NCBI RefSeq assembly: GCF_007680605.1
Contig: NZ_VEIO01000008.1
Location: 62,001-126,000 of the forward strand
Origin: Paenibacillus xylanexedens
GTDB taxonomy: Bacteria; Bacillota; Bacilli; Paenibacillales; Paenibacillaceae
Direction of reading: 5' to 3'
Length of the DNA stretch: 64,000 nucleotides
Below are positions 44,823 to 53,887 of the stretch, piece after piece. Under the pieces are notes generated by a model, which ran no database searches, had not been told where the DNA came from, and saw nothing but the letters and a program-made list of their open reading frames with translations. How positions within the stretch are numbered: the first letter of the stretch is position 1; each line of letters opens with the position of its first letter. Both the position numbers and the translations under genes were made by a program.

Positions 44823-45991
44823 TGGCTTCCCTCCCCTGAATCCGAACGCGAAGTTTTAGGATCAGACACGTCCTGCGTGTCTGTAGCATCATGATCCCCC
44901 GTCTCTTCATGCTTATCGGAAGATGCCTCTGGGGAGGTGCTTGTCTTCAGTTGATCGACATTCTGGGTATGTTCTGTAGGATTAGCTACATCCTCCGTTC
45001 CGACAGGTTCGGATGTCGTTAACTTCAGGAATATTTGCTCCAAGCTCAGGTTCTCGCGTTTCATCTCCAGAATAGGCAAACCTGCACCCGATAACAGATA
45101 AAACAGCTCTTCCCGGAAATCCTCGGACGTGTCTCCGGTGAGTCTTACGTGAACAGTAGAAGGTACATGAGATGTTGTATCGTCAGAGGATGAAGACAAC
45201 GAAGACGTTGATGATATTGGAATGATTTCACTTTTAGCCTTCTCCCAAGGATTCAATACCTGCAGCAGTTGTTGCTCCGTTGCTTTGACTTCAAGGGACA
45301 CTTTGAAACGATCCCCCACTGCAGACCCAAGTTCCTGCGGAGATCCATCGAGCACAAGCCTCCCTTGATTAATAATCAGCATTCGGTTACATAGTGTGCT
45401 TACCTCAGGCAAAATATGCGTGCTGAGTAACACGGTATGATTTTCACCCAATTCCCGAATCAAATCCCGAATTTCGATAATCTGGTTCGGATCAAGTCCA
45501 GAGGTAGGTTCATCCAGCACCAGCAGGTCTGGCTTATGTATGATCGCTCCTGCTAATCCCAGCCGTTGTTTATAACCTTTGGATAATCCGCGCACCAGTT
45601 GTTTTTCCCTGCCCTGCAATCCCAGCCTGCTGACCATCTCGCTAATCCGAAGTTTGACCTCACGCGCCGGGACGTCCCTCAGTTTAGCGACAAATTTAAG
45701 ATATGACTGCACCGTCATATCTGGATAAAGCGGCGGCGTTTCGGGAAGATACCCGATCTTCGAGCGAACACTTCGCCCCTGATCATGCACCGATACACCA
45801 TCGACCAGCACCGAGCCTTCACCGGGATGCAAGTACCCTGTAATCATTCGCATCGTCGTCGTTTTTCCAGCACCGTTGGGTCCCAAAAATCCAACGATCT
45901 CGCCTCGCTCCATGGTGAAGTCCAATTGGTGCACACCGCGCTTGCCCTCGTACACTTTGCTCACCTGTCTCACTTCGAGCACGTCCTTCAT
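44819..45991 (-). CDS. ABC transporter ATP-binding protein (GldA-like)
   Basis: A 390-residue ATPase: Walker A GFLGPNGAGKTTTMRMI, Q-loop YLPETPPLYPDMTV, signature RGLSKGYKQRLGLAGAI, Walker B LLVLDEPTSGLDP and H-loop VLLSTHILPEV. The C-terminal domain beyond residue 220 adds a Ser/Asp-rich stretch and a highly acidic, Thr/Ser-rich tail (about 340-390), not usual in this family. First gene of the four-gene operon. Confidence 0.93.
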   Translation of the reverse strand: MKDVLEVRQVSKVYEGKRGVHQLDFTMERGEIVGFLGPNGAGKTTTMRMITGYLHPGEGSVLVDGVSVHDQGRSVRSKIGYLPETPPLYPDMTVQSYLKFVAKLRDVPAREVKLRISEMVSRLGLQGREKQLVRGLSKGYKQRLGLAGAIIHKPDLLVLDEPTSGLDPNQIIEIRDLIRELGENHTVLLSTHILPEVSTLCNRMLIINQGRLVLDGSPQELGSAVGDRFKVSLEVKATEQQLLQVLNPWEKAKSEIIPISSTSSLSSSSDDTTSHVPSTVHVRLTGDTSEDFREELFYLLSGAGLPILEMKRENLSLEQIFLKLTTSEPVGTEDVANPTEHTQNVDQLKTSTSPEASSDKHEETGDHDATDTQDVSDPKTSRSDSGEGSQ

Positions 45992-46220
45992 CCTTTCCCG
46001 TTAAAAATGCCCATGAAGCGCAATTAAACACACCATGGGAAGTTCCTTGTATGATATGGCATGTACGCTAACCTCAGCTTAAGAACACTTAAAATAAAGC
46101 TTAATTTTTTTTGTCTAAATTGTGAACATCCAGCATTATACCCACACCCCACTCTGGTGCCATACGTAACATACAGTACAGGAGAATGTGCTCCTGACCA
46201 AAAGTCAGAGGGTGAATCGT

Positions 46221-47294
46221 GTGAAAGTATTGTTCACGTTTTATGTTCCCAGCGGCGGTGTGGATACATTGAATCGACTGCGAACCGCTGTATTGAAACG
46301 TCATGGCATCGAGGCTCATCTATTGTATTTGAATACAGGCTCAGGCTTGCAGAATAACAGCGATACTCGTATTTTCACCGCCTCCAGTGACCAGGATATA
46401 CACCATCTGATCCATACCGAGCATTATGATGCGATTATTACCACTTCGGATATTGCCATGCCTGGCCGTTTAAGAGGTCTCGGCTACAAAGGGCGTATTA
46501 TTTTTGAGGCACAGGGCCTCGGTACCCGGGAACAGGCACTGGAAACAATTAAAATGGCAATCCCTTACCTACGGGCTCATTGCGATGCTGCTGTAATACC
46601 GCCAACCGATCATTTGCTAGATATGTTCATCCATATTTGCCCTTGGCTTCATCGTTTTGTTATTCCCAACATGCTGGATACGGATGCTTTTGCCCCAATC
46701 GCTGTGGATACTCCGCCCTACCCGGTTCTTGCGTGGGTCGGACGTCTGGAGCACAACAAAAACTGGCGTGAGTTCCTCGAAATTTCCCATGCGATTATTA
46801 AAAAGAAACCAAAGGCCAGACTATGGCTCTTCCACGATCCCACCTTGGCTAATCCGGAAGATGAGGTCATGTTTCGGCATATGCTCGCCGAATATGGATT
46901 AGAAGATCGCATCGGGATCTTTGTGAACGTTCCCCACTCGGAGATGCCAACCTTCTACTCCATGATTGCTGCTTCAGGGGGGATTATGTTATCCACTTCT
47001 TTAGTCGAAGGTTTTGGTTATGCCGTAGCCGAAGCCATTAGCTGTGGTTGCCCAGTACTCAGTACGGATTCGGATGGCGTTCGTTCATTCATTACTCACA
47101 ACAAAACGGGTAAATTCTATCCGATCGGCAACGTGCAATCCGCAGTAGAAGAAGCTATGGAGCTGATGAACAACAAAAAACTGCGAGAATATATTCGTAT
47201 CCAGGGAAGACAACATCTGAGCCTGTCCTTTTCACCCGACCGATACGCAACCTCTTTCCGCGAAATGATGACGGCTTTGAGAATTTTTCATTGA
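46221..47294 (+). CDS. Glycosyltransferase family 4-type protein
   Basis: A 357-residue GT-B glycosyltransferase. N-terminal VKVLFTFYVPSGGVDTLNRLRTAVL, a C-terminal donor-binding PVLAWVGRLEHNKNWREFLE and the E-x7-E motif of family GT4 (LVEGFGYAVAEAISCGCPVLST). GTG 46221 is taken as start because AGAGGG lies seven to nine bases ahead; the frame is open further upstream with other GTG codons. Acceptor unknown. It is divergent from the ABC operon. Confidence 0.86.
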   Translation: MKVLFTFYVPSGGVDTLNRLRTAVLKRHGIEAHLLYLNTGSGLQNNSDTRIFTASSDQDIHHLIHTEHYDAIITTSDIAMPGRLRGLGYKGRIIFEAQGLGTREQALETIKMAIPYLRAHCDAAVIPPTDHLLDMFIHICPWLHRFVIPNMLDTDAFAPIAVDTPPYPVLAWVGRLEHNKNWREFLEISHAIIKKKPKARLWLFHDPTLANPEDEVMFRHMLAEYGLEDRIGIFVNVPHSEMPTFYSMIAASGGIMLSTSLVEGFGYAVAEAISCGCPVLSTDSDGVRSFITHNKTGKFYPIGNVQSAVEEAMELMNNKKLREYIRIQGRQHLSLSFSPDRYATSFREMMTALRIFH

Positions 47295-47329
47295 AGGTTG
47301 CATAACTTGAACTATGGATGATTTACATG

Positions 47330-47471
47330 GACCACTCCGATGACAGAATAACCATCCAATCGCTGTTATCCCCAGATTTTTTGGACTCCCTTTTCCAAAG
47401 GGGAAAATCCGGTGATAAAGGCGAACGCTCCGCTTTTCCTGGTTTTTTCTGTCCTCTCCGTTTCTGTGTAA
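47330..47471 (-). repeat. Copy C of dispersed structured intergenic element
   Basis: About 140 bp, minus-strand orientation. It aligns with copy A through CGGAGAGGACAGAAAAAACC, AAAGCGGAGCGTTCGCC, TTATCACCGGATTTTCCCC, ATCTGGGGATAACAGCGATT and GGTTATTCTGTCATCGGAG. Terminal arms pair as in copy A. The inner hairpin is CCCTTT/AAAGGG. Lies right after the glycosyltransferase gene, before the shared terminator. Confidence 0.82.
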
Positions 47472-47507
47472 AAAAATTAGTGCAAGTTATATCGAGAATT
47501 GGGTATT

Positions 47508-47550
47508 CAAAAAGGCAGTCCAAAGCATACGCTTCTGGACTGCCTTCAAT
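47508..47550. terminator. Bidirectional terminator between glycosyltransferase and efflux pump
   Basis: AAAAAGGCAGTCCA..TGGACTGCCTT hairpin with A- and T-rich flanks between convergent genes. Confidence 0.85.
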
Positions 47551-47571
47551 TTGTTATATATTAGAAAGTCA

Positions 47572-49062
47572 TTAATGTCCCATCATCATTGCAGGATCAG
47601 GGCTATCTCCTGTCTGCAATTCCGGTTCAGGTTCAGCCATACGCTTCGGTTTGCGCAGAATTAGACTCAGCACACAACCGAACAACGCAATACACGCTGC
47701 GAGGAAAAACGTATCATTGAATCCGCTCACCAGTCCGTTTACGATATCCGTTTTCTCCGTACCCATTGTGTTACTTGTTACACGAGAGGTAAGAAAACCG
47801 GTAAGACCCGCTACCGCAAAGGATACAACGACCTGCTGCGCAGCAGCAGTCAGTGGTGTCACACGTGCCACCAGTTTACGCGGAGCCGCATTCAGTACGT
47901 GTGTGTTCAATGGCATCATGGACAAGCCCATACCAAATCCCATCATAAGGAGAGCCGTAATAATAAGACCAAGCCCTGTTGTTGCTGTAATGCTGGACAA
48001 AATAAACAACGCTCCTGAGATAATACCCAGACCTACAAAGGCCAGCGGTCTTGCTCCAATCTTGTCAAACAATCGGCCACCAAGTGGCATGGAAATCCCT
48101 GAAGCCAGCGCTTGAGGCAGCAGGATTAGTCCTGTCTCCAATGCGGTGTATCCTTTGATCTGTTGCAAATAGAGCGGGATCAGAATCATGGAGCCGAACA
48201 AAGCTACTTGGGCTACCCAAGCAAGGACAATACCTCTGGAGAAATCGGAAGAGGCAAACACCCGAAGCTCAAGCAACGGATTCTTTTGACGAAGCTCTAC
48301 GATAATAAACAGGATCAGCGCTACTCCGCCGACAATAACGCCCGTAAGTGTGGTCGCGGACGTCCAGCTCGTGCCGCCTTCACTTACACCGTAGGCCAGC
48401 ATGGAGAAAGCAATTGGTGCAAGAATCATACCCAGCAGATCCAGAGCAGGTGTGCGGCCACGGTCGGTATCCGGCAAGAATCGAACACACAGAAGGAAAG
48501 CCGCAATACCAATTGGCAGATTAATCAGGAAAATCCAGTGCCAGCTGACCGATTCAATAAACCAGCCGGACAATACCGGACCGAGCGCAGGTGCAAGCAG
48601 CATCGGAATACCGAGCATACCCATAATGGACCCTCTGCGTTCCGGCGGAGCCAGACGAAACACCATAGCCATCCCGATTGGAGCAACCATCCCTCCGCCA
48701 AGTCCTTGAATGACACGGAATAAAATCAACTGCTCTGGTGATTGAGCAATCGAACACAATACAGAGCCAAGCGTAAACATGGCAATAGTGAATAAAAATA
48801 CTCTTTTGGCCCCGAAACGGTCGGTCAGCCATCCTGCTAGTGGAATCACAGCGGACAAAGCCAGCGTATACCCTGTAACCGTCCATTGAATGGTCTTCAG
48901 GTCTGTCTCGAAGTACTGTACCAGGTTTGGAATAGCTACGTTAACAACCGTGCTATCCAGAATGACCATAATCATGCCGACGATAATCGATAGAAGCGGC
49001 AGGATAATCGTTTTGATTGAAAATGCTTCTGTCGCCTGTGGTACTGATGTTTGTTGTTTCAC
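47572..49062 (-). CDS. DHA2-family MFS drug efflux transporter
   Basis: A 496-residue proton-coupled exporter with 14 predicted spans (EmrB/QacA type). Motifs: MVILDSTVVNVAIPNL in span 1, GWLTDRFGAKRVFLF (motif A, loop 2-3), RVIQGLGGGMVAPIG (motif B) and LGPVLSGWFIE (motif C). Substrates are probably lipophilic drugs. The upstream region has an unusual set of direct repeats that likely bind a repressor. No regulator gene is adjacent. Confidence 0.93.
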   Translation of the reverse strand: MKQQTSVPQATEAFSIKTIILPLLSIIVGMIMVILDSTVVNVAIPNLVQYFETDLKTIQWTVTGYTLALSAVIPLAGWLTDRFGAKRVFLFTIAMFTLGSVLCSIAQSPEQLILFRVIQGLGGGMVAPIGMAMVFRLAPPERRGSIMGMLGIPMLLAPALGPVLSGWFIESVSWHWIFLINLPIGIAAFLLCVRFLPDTDRGRTPALDLLGMILAPIAFSMLAYGVSEGGTSWTSATTLTGVIVGGVALILFIIVELRQKNPLLELRVFASSDFSRGIVLAWVAQVALFGSMILIPLYLQQIKGYTALETGLILLPQALASGISMPLGGRLFDKIGARPLAFVGLGIISGALFILSSITATTGLGLIITALLMMGFGMGLSMMPLNTHVLNAAPRKLVARVTPLTAAAQQVVVSFAVAGLTGFLTSRVTSNTMGTEKTDIVNGLVSGFNDTFFLAACIALFGCVLSLILRKPKRMAEPEPELQTGDSPDPAMMMGH

Positions 49063-49130
49063 GCACTCACTCTCTTTTCCGGCGTCGCAATGGCATCAGG
49101 ATGACCCGGCCTGCGGACTGCCTATAATGA

Positions 49131-49190
49131 CGATTGTTCAAACCATCGTTTTAAATCATTGTTTTAAACTTTCGTTTTATACTGGTTTAA
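49131..49190 (-). promoter_or_regulatory. Iterated operator upstream of the efflux pump
   Basis: On the plus strand CGATTGTTCAAAC, CATCGTTTTAAAT, CATTGTTTTAAAC and TTTCGTTTTATAC follow one another with a 13-bp period. They overlap the expected -35 region of the minus-strand pump gene. Such helically phased repeats suggest cooperative binding of a repressor; the protein is not in the window. Confidence 0.55.
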
Positions 49191-49252
49191 TTGTAATGAA
49201 AATACCTTTGCTGTCAAGCTATTTTTCAAGGCACCAATATATAAAAAAATCG

Positions 49253-49290
49253 ACAAAAAAAGGACCAGGCCCCTTGCCTGCTCCTTATCG
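49253..49290 (-). terminator. Terminator of the hypothetical 145-residue gene
   Basis: Minus strand AAGGAGCAGGC-AAGGG-GCCTGGTCCTTTTTTT: nine-base stem with one mismatch and a strong U-run. Confidence 0.85.
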
Positions 49291-49301
49291 TTGTGTACAC
49301 A

Positions 49302-49739
49302 TTAATCCGCAAGTTTGATCATTTGATGTTCCGACAATACGCCGATGAGCTGTCCGTCCCCGTTGCGACAATAGATTCGAATCAACAGATGGTTGGGTAC
49401 AGAGCTATTACTTATGATTTTCAACTCACAGATTTCGCCGGACACATTCAGATTACGAATGACATAACTATTGGCTACCGCCCCGGAGCCCGGGTTTACA
49501 TGAAATAAGTTCCGGTACATTTCTCCGTAAATTCCGCCTACTCCAACGTATACATCTGTTCCTTCCCCATCTCCAACATAAGCAACTTCCACATCCATGT
49601 ATTTCACAGGAATAAACGTCTGAAGCACATTCTCATGCATCTGGACAATATATACGGCCATTTTGTATCCCTCCTGCGGAGCCTGAATCGTCGCAATTCT
49701 CCCTGTAGACAGAATATGTTTCTTCTCGTCCATTGGCAT
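49302..49739 (-). CDS. Hypothetical protein, beta-rich
   Basis: A 145-residue cytosolic protein, family not recognised. It is largely beta (ILSTGRIATIQAPQEGYKMAVYIVQM, YVGVGGIYGEMYRNLFHVNPGSGAVANSYVIRNLNVSGEICELKIIS) and ends with GQLIGVLSEHQMIKLAD. A ribosome site AGGTGA lies six bases before ATG. It is divergent from the adjacent glycosyltransferase and may be one of the coat-type structural proteins, but nothing in the sequence shows it. Confidence 0.6.
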   Translation of the reverse strand: MPMDEKKHILSTGRIATIQAPQEGYKMAVYIVQMHENVLQTFIPVKYMDVEVAYVGDGEGTDVYVGVGGIYGEMYRNLFHVNPGSGAVANSYVIRNLNVSGEICELKIISNSSVPNHLLIRIYCRNGDGQLIGVLSEHQMIKLAD

Positions 49740-49853
49740 GTACAGTCACCTAATTTTAAGGATTGCAACGGATGCCCGACCTGAACTCCCGCTTATTTCA
49801 TAGAATAACAGGATAGAAGTTCGGCCTGTGCAGGCCGCGACAAGGAGGTCGTT

Positions 49854-51092
49854 ATGAGAGTTCTGCTCGTTACGTATTGGGAACTAACACATTTGGGAGG
49901 CATCTGGACATATATTAAACAACTCGCCGATCGTCTCGCCGCCCTCGGTGTTGAAGTGGACATCATGGGCACAAACAGCGCCAGAAATGAAGTATATGTC
50001 CGTAATCTCAATCGTTCATTCTCGAAAGACCTGGTATGGCCCATGCTGCAAGCCAAGCTTAACCCAACGGACCTGCCACAATTCACAGCTGACTCACTGC
50101 TGGCCTATTACGAATTGAACAGATATGCTTTTGAGATGGCTGCTTCCTATCTTGGCGTGGAGCATTATGACGTGATTCATGCACAAGACCCTGTTGCAGC
50201 GGTAGCCATCAAACGGATTATGAAACGGAACATACCTCTCGTTACAAGTTACCATGGAGCTCTTGCCCGCGAAGCTTTTTATGATGAGCAAAACTCCAAC
50301 CCGCATCTTACATTATCTTCCTATCTGCAATCTAAACGCGGACGTTATTTCCTCTCTCTGGAGGAACGAAGCGCGGCACTGTGTGAGCTGATTCTCGTAT
50401 CGAGCCATTGGATCAAAAGTACGGTGACTGAACTCGGCGTGCCGGAGTCCAAATTCAGACAGATTCCGTATGCTGTTGATCTGAAGGCTTATCGCAAAGC
50501 CGCGACTGCCAGGTTCCCCCATCGTGCACCTGCGGGCAAAAAGGTTATTGCTTTTACCGGAAGACTGGAATATATCAAAGGCGTACATGTACTAATCAAA
50601 GCTCTTGCTACCCTAAAGAAAAGACGTTCGGATTGGATATGTTGGATTGCCGGAGAAGGAAATCTGCTGGAAGAGTTGCGTGGCCAGGCTTCCGCGGCTG
50701 GCATTGCGGCTGATATCGTATTCTGGGGCAAGCTGGACAATATCCCTTCTTTCCTCAAACATGCCGATATCTATGTACAACCCAGCCTTCAGGATACACA
50801 GCCCTTTTCCGTTACCGAAGCGCAGCTTGCAGGTGTCCCTGTTATCGTCAGTGGTACAGCAGGCATGCCCGAAATGGTCGAAATGGGGCACACCGGGTGG
50901 GTCGTTCCCACGCAGGATGCCGATTCACTCAGCGAGTTGCTGCACGCACTGCTTGAAGATGATATAACCCGCAGAAAGGTAGGAGCCGCCGCCAAATCCT
51001 GGGCTGAACAACATCGTTCTCTGGAAGAAATGGGACTGCGTACGCTCCAAGTGTATCAAGAAGCCATCTATAGAGGAGGACTTTCGACATGA
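49854..51092 (+). CDS. Glycosyltransferase family 4 protein
   Basis: A 412-residue GT4. MRVLLVTYWELTHLGGIWTYIKQLADRLAALG at the N-terminus, FTGRLEYIKGVHVLIKAL at the start of the donor domain and TQPFSVTEAQLAGVPVIVSGTAGMPE with E-x-x-E-type UDP/GDP-sugar binding. AAGGAGGTCGTT precedes ATG. A small gene overlaps its stop. It belongs to the spore-surface glycan region by position. Confidence 0.9.
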   Translation: MRVLLVTYWELTHLGGIWTYIKQLADRLAALGVEVDIMGTNSARNEVYVRNLNRSFSKDLVWPMLQAKLNPTDLPQFTADSLLAYYELNRYAFEMAASYLGVEHYDVIHAQDPVAAVAIKRIMKRNIPLVTSYHGALAREAFYDEQNSNPHLTLSSYLQSKRGRYFLSLEERSAALCELILVSSHWIKSTVTELGVPESKFRQIPYAVDLKAYRKAATARFPHRAPAGKKVIAFTGRLEYIKGVHVLIKALATLKKRRSDWICWIAGEGNLLEELRGQASAAGIAADIVFWGKLDNIPSFLKHADIYVQPSLQDTQPFSVTEAQLAGVPVIVSGTAGMPEMVEMGHTGWVVPTQDADSLSELLHALLEDDITRRKVGAAAKSWAEQHRSLEEMGLRTLQVYQEAIYRGGLST

Positions 51093-51259
51093 CCCTGCTT
51101 GTTCCAAGCGATCTGTATAATCGCTGGTTTTCCGTCCCCGTCTCCACGCCCCACATTGAGGTGGACTACGAGACCATGAACACCCTGATGGAAAAGCTTC
51201 CGAAAGGATATGTGTTTCCCGATCCGGTATCCATGGTTATTTTGAATGAAAAGGACTAA
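51089..51259 (+). CDS. Small protein translationally coupled to the glycosyltransferase
   Basis: 56 residues, MTLLVPSDLYNRWFSVPVST through KGYVFPDPVSMVILNEKD, too short for standard open-frame listing. ATG overlaps the TGA of the glycosyltransferase (ATGA), with GAGGAGG upstream. It has no membrane segment or known motif. Coupling implies a stoichiometric partner or a cluster-specific accessory. Gene ends just before a strong terminator. Confidence 0.62.
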   Translation: MTLLVPSDLYNRWFSVPVSTPHIEVDYETMNTLMEKLPKGYVFPDPVSMVILNEKD

Positions 51260-51307
51260 AAAATTACTCTCTGAGCATCCTCTTCAAGGCTAATTTGCAA
51301 GCATTTA

Positions 51308-51350
51308 CTAAAAGAAGCCACAGATCTAAATCTGCAGCTTCTTTTTCATA
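51308..51350. terminator. Terminator after the small coupled gene
   Basis: AAAAGAAGC(CA)CAGAT-CTAA-ATCTG(CA)GCTTCTTTTT: 14 paired positions with internal mismatches; T-run on plus strand and matching A-run for the convergent gene. Confidence 0.85.
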
Positions 51351-51373
51351 TCCAATTACATACTTAACTCCCT

Positions 51374-51928
51374 CTAATCCGAGGCGAGCTTTGAATACAT
51401 ATACAGATCATTAAACGTTTCCCTCGAACCTGGCTCTGCTACACTTCCTGCTCTCTCGTAAGATCTCAGGGTTCCTTCCCGTGTGAATTCTAGTTTCTCC
51501 AGCAGTTTGATAGAGTTCACGTTACGGGGATCAACTTTTGCCTCAATCCGATTGAGTTTCAAAGAAGAGAAGCCGTGAGTTAATAGAGCAGAAACAGCTT
51601 CGGTTGCATATCCTCTCCCCCAGTAGATTTTGGCCAGATCGTACCCGATCTCGGCTCGCGCTTGTTCATCATCAAGGTAGTTATAACCGCAGGAGCCCAT
51701 AATTCTGCCTGACTCCTTTTCAATAATCGAGAATCGGATGGCCTGTTTTTCCTCAGCAAGATTAGCAAGCAATTGAATCATGTCTAGCGCTTGTTTTTCA
51801 TCCGAGAACGGGGAAATATTCATAAATCTGGCGACCGCTGGATCGGACCATACCTGAAACAGATCAGTAGAGTCGGATGCTTTCATTTGACGTAAATGTA
51901 GTCTTGTCGTGTGTAATTCGGTAATCAA
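51374..51928 (-). CDS. GNAT-family N-acetyltransferase (RimJ/RimL type)
   Basis: A 184-residue acetyl-CoA-dependent transferase: TTRLHLRQMKASDSTDLFQVWSDP, GRIMGSCGYNYLD, AEIGYDLAKIYWGRGYATEAVSALLTHGF (acetyl-CoA-binding), VDPRNVNSIKLLEKLEFTREGTLR. Acceptor not known; relatives acetylate ribosomal protein N-termini or small amines. TTG 51928 is preferred because GGAGG lies eight bases upstream; an ATG at 51949 precedes that site. Confidence 0.88.
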   Translation of the reverse strand: MITELHTTRLHLRQMKASDSTDLFQVWSDPAVARFMNISPFSDEKQALDMIQLLANLAEEKQAIRFSIIEKESGRIMGSCGYNYLDDEQARAEIGYDLAKIYWGRGYATEAVSALLTHGFSSLKLNRIEAKVDPRNVNSIKLLEKLEFTREGTLRSYERAGSVAEPGSRETFNDLYMYSKLASD

Positions 51929-52176
51929 TACGTTAACCTCCATTATCATTAGTTAATAGTCTGGTTATCCGATATTGATATCTGCGCATCATTCAGTCCC
52001 TTCTATGTACAAGTTATCTTTCATTATACAGGAAATAAAAAAAGAAGAAGAGCGTGCACCCTTTAGCATCCTAACCATTGCTACTCAAGTGTTCGCTCCC
52101 CATGTTCCCTATTTCAGCTACTCATCCTAATGATGCATATTACTCTACTAGATAGACCTGCAACCGCAACCATCCA

Positions 52177-52893
52177 TCATTTCCAGTACCCGCCAACGTG
52201 TAGCAAGTTAAGCAGGGTCGGACGGTGCTTCTCCTGAACACGTTCCATCTCCGCAACCAGTTCCTTGAAATGACGTTTCGTGCCCATTGACTCGTGCAGC
52301 CGGTAACACATCAGCGGTTCATTGAAATAAAACAGCTCATACAGTGGGAACAGCCTCAGCCACATCTCATAATCATGCGTATACCGAAAATCCGTGTCGA
52401 ACACCCCAAAGCGCTCAAACGCCTCCATTTCCACCATTACGGTACAGCCATTAATCGGGCATCCTTCCATCAATACCTGCAGCATTTCCAGACGGCTTCC
52501 CACCTCGGGCTGCACCGTATCCAGCCATTCGCCATGTTCATTGATGTAATGATACGCCCCGTGACAGAACGAAGCCTTGACATCGAGCATGAATTTTAAC
52601 TGTTTTTCCACCCGGTTCAGCAGCATCACATCATCCGAGCTGAGCCAGACAAAATAGTCCCCTGTCGCATGTTTGATGCCTTCGTTGAGCGCGGTCGCTG
52701 TGCCGCCATTCTCTTTACGAATGTAATGAATCTCATCCATAAAGGGCTGTAGCCGCTCTACATGTTGGGTCGATCCATCATCCACCACGATCACTTCAAT
52801 ATGCGGATACGTCTGATGAAGGGCGCTATGAACGGCCTGCTCGATATATGGACAATTATAAAAAGGAATCACGATCGATACCTTTGGCTCCAT
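52177..52893 (-). CDS. Glycosyltransferase family 2 protein
   Basis: A 238-residue GT-A enzyme. KVSIVIPFYNCPYIEQAVHSALHQTYPHIEVIVVDDGSTQ contains the nucleotide-binding Asp, and WLSSDDVML is the DXD-like motif; INGCTVMVEMEAFERFGVFDTDFRYTHDYEMWLRL is the acceptor ED-region. Nearly half its residues match the next upstream GT2 protein, so the pair arose by duplication. ATG 52893 has AGGGG eight bases upstream. Confidence 0.9.
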   Translation of the reverse strand: MEPKVSIVIPFYNCPYIEQAVHSALHQTYPHIEVIVVDDGSTQHVERLQPFMDEIHYIRKENGGTATALNEGIKHATGDYFVWLSSDDVMLLNRVEKQLKFMLDVKASFCHGAYHYINEHGEWLDTVQPEVGSRLEMLQVLMEGCPINGCTVMVEMEAFERFGVFDTDFRYTHDYEMWLRLFPLYELFYFNEPLMCYRLHESMGTKRHFKELVAEMERVQEKHRPTLLNLLHVGGYWK

Positions 52894-53170
52894 CCGGGCA
52901 TCCCCTTCCTTCTCAAATCTGTGCAAAGCAAACTCTTGCGTCTCCTCCAGTATATGAAGGTTTCAACCAGCAGTATCGGGCATTCAGAGCAGGGTGAATG
53001 TACATTTTGCAACGTATTGCAGAACCATCACAGCCCCCGGCATCCTCATGCACCATAGAGTTCATGATTATGCGTACGTCCCGTTCCCTAACCTTTCTCT
53101 CTCTCACAAAAGGCTGCGCCAAAGAAGCCGTTAATCAGCACGCAACGCGGCTTCATAACGGCCTCCATCG

Positions 53171-53887
53171 CTACCCGCCAAGCGCAGCAATACGCTGCAA
53201 CAACGGTTCGCGATACCTCGACCAGACCATGGACGCTTCTCTGCCGATCACGTCCGCATGACGCACCGACCCCATCCCCCCATGCCAGCGATACGCCGTT
53301 AAAGGCTCGTTCAGGTAAGGGAAGCGATGACCGTTAAGCAGCATTCGCAGCCAGAGATCCAGATCATGCGTATAAGGCAACAGTTCATCAAACAGCCCTA
53401 CGCCGCTGAACAGATCCTTGCGGATCATGACCGTGCATCCGTTGACCGGATTCCCCCCGTTAAAACGGCGTAAACTATCCAGTTCAGACATCGGCTCGGG
53501 CCCGCCATGCATTTTGGTCACCGCCGAATGTTCATTGATATAGTGAAAATTCGTATGCGAGACCAGCACATTCTCACGTTGCATGAATTCAAGCTGGTAA
53601 CGAATTTTGTCAGGATAAAAGAAATCATCCGAGCTCAGCCAAGCCACATAATCACCCGAGGCATGCCGAATGCCGTGGTTTAGTGCCGAGGCGGTGCCGC
53701 CGTTGCTTTTGCCAAGCACATTAATCCGGGGCAGATACGGCTGGAGTAGCTCCGCATGTCTTGTTGAGCCGTCATTGACAACGATAACCTCGACCTCGGG
53801 GTAGGTTTGATCCAGCGCACTCTGAATCGCCATCGGCACATAAGGGCAATTGTAGAACGGAATCACAATGGATACACGCGGATTCAT
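53171..53887 (-). CDS. Glycosyltransferase family 2 protein, paralogue
   Basis: 238 residues, beginning RVSIVIPFYNCPYVPMAIQSALDQTYPEVEVIVVNDGSTR, with WLSSDDFFYPDKIRYQLEFMQ and VNGCTVMIRKDLFSGVGLFDELLPYTHDLDLWLRM. Same architecture and likely same linkage type as the neighbouring GT2. Its ATG overlaps the stop of the epimerase/dehydratase gene (ATGA), so it belongs to the long operon. Confidence 0.9.
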   Translation of the reverse strand: MNPRVSIVIPFYNCPYVPMAIQSALDQTYPEVEVIVVNDGSTRHAELLQPYLPRINVLGKSNGGTASALNHGIRHASGDYVAWLSSDDFFYPDKIRYQLEFMQRENVLVSHTNFHYINEHSAVTKMHGGPEPMSELDSLRRFNGGNPVNGCTVMIRKDLFSGVGLFDELLPYTHDLDLWLRMLLNGHRFPYLNEPLTAYRWHGGMGSVRHADVIGREASMVWSRYREPLLQRIAALGG

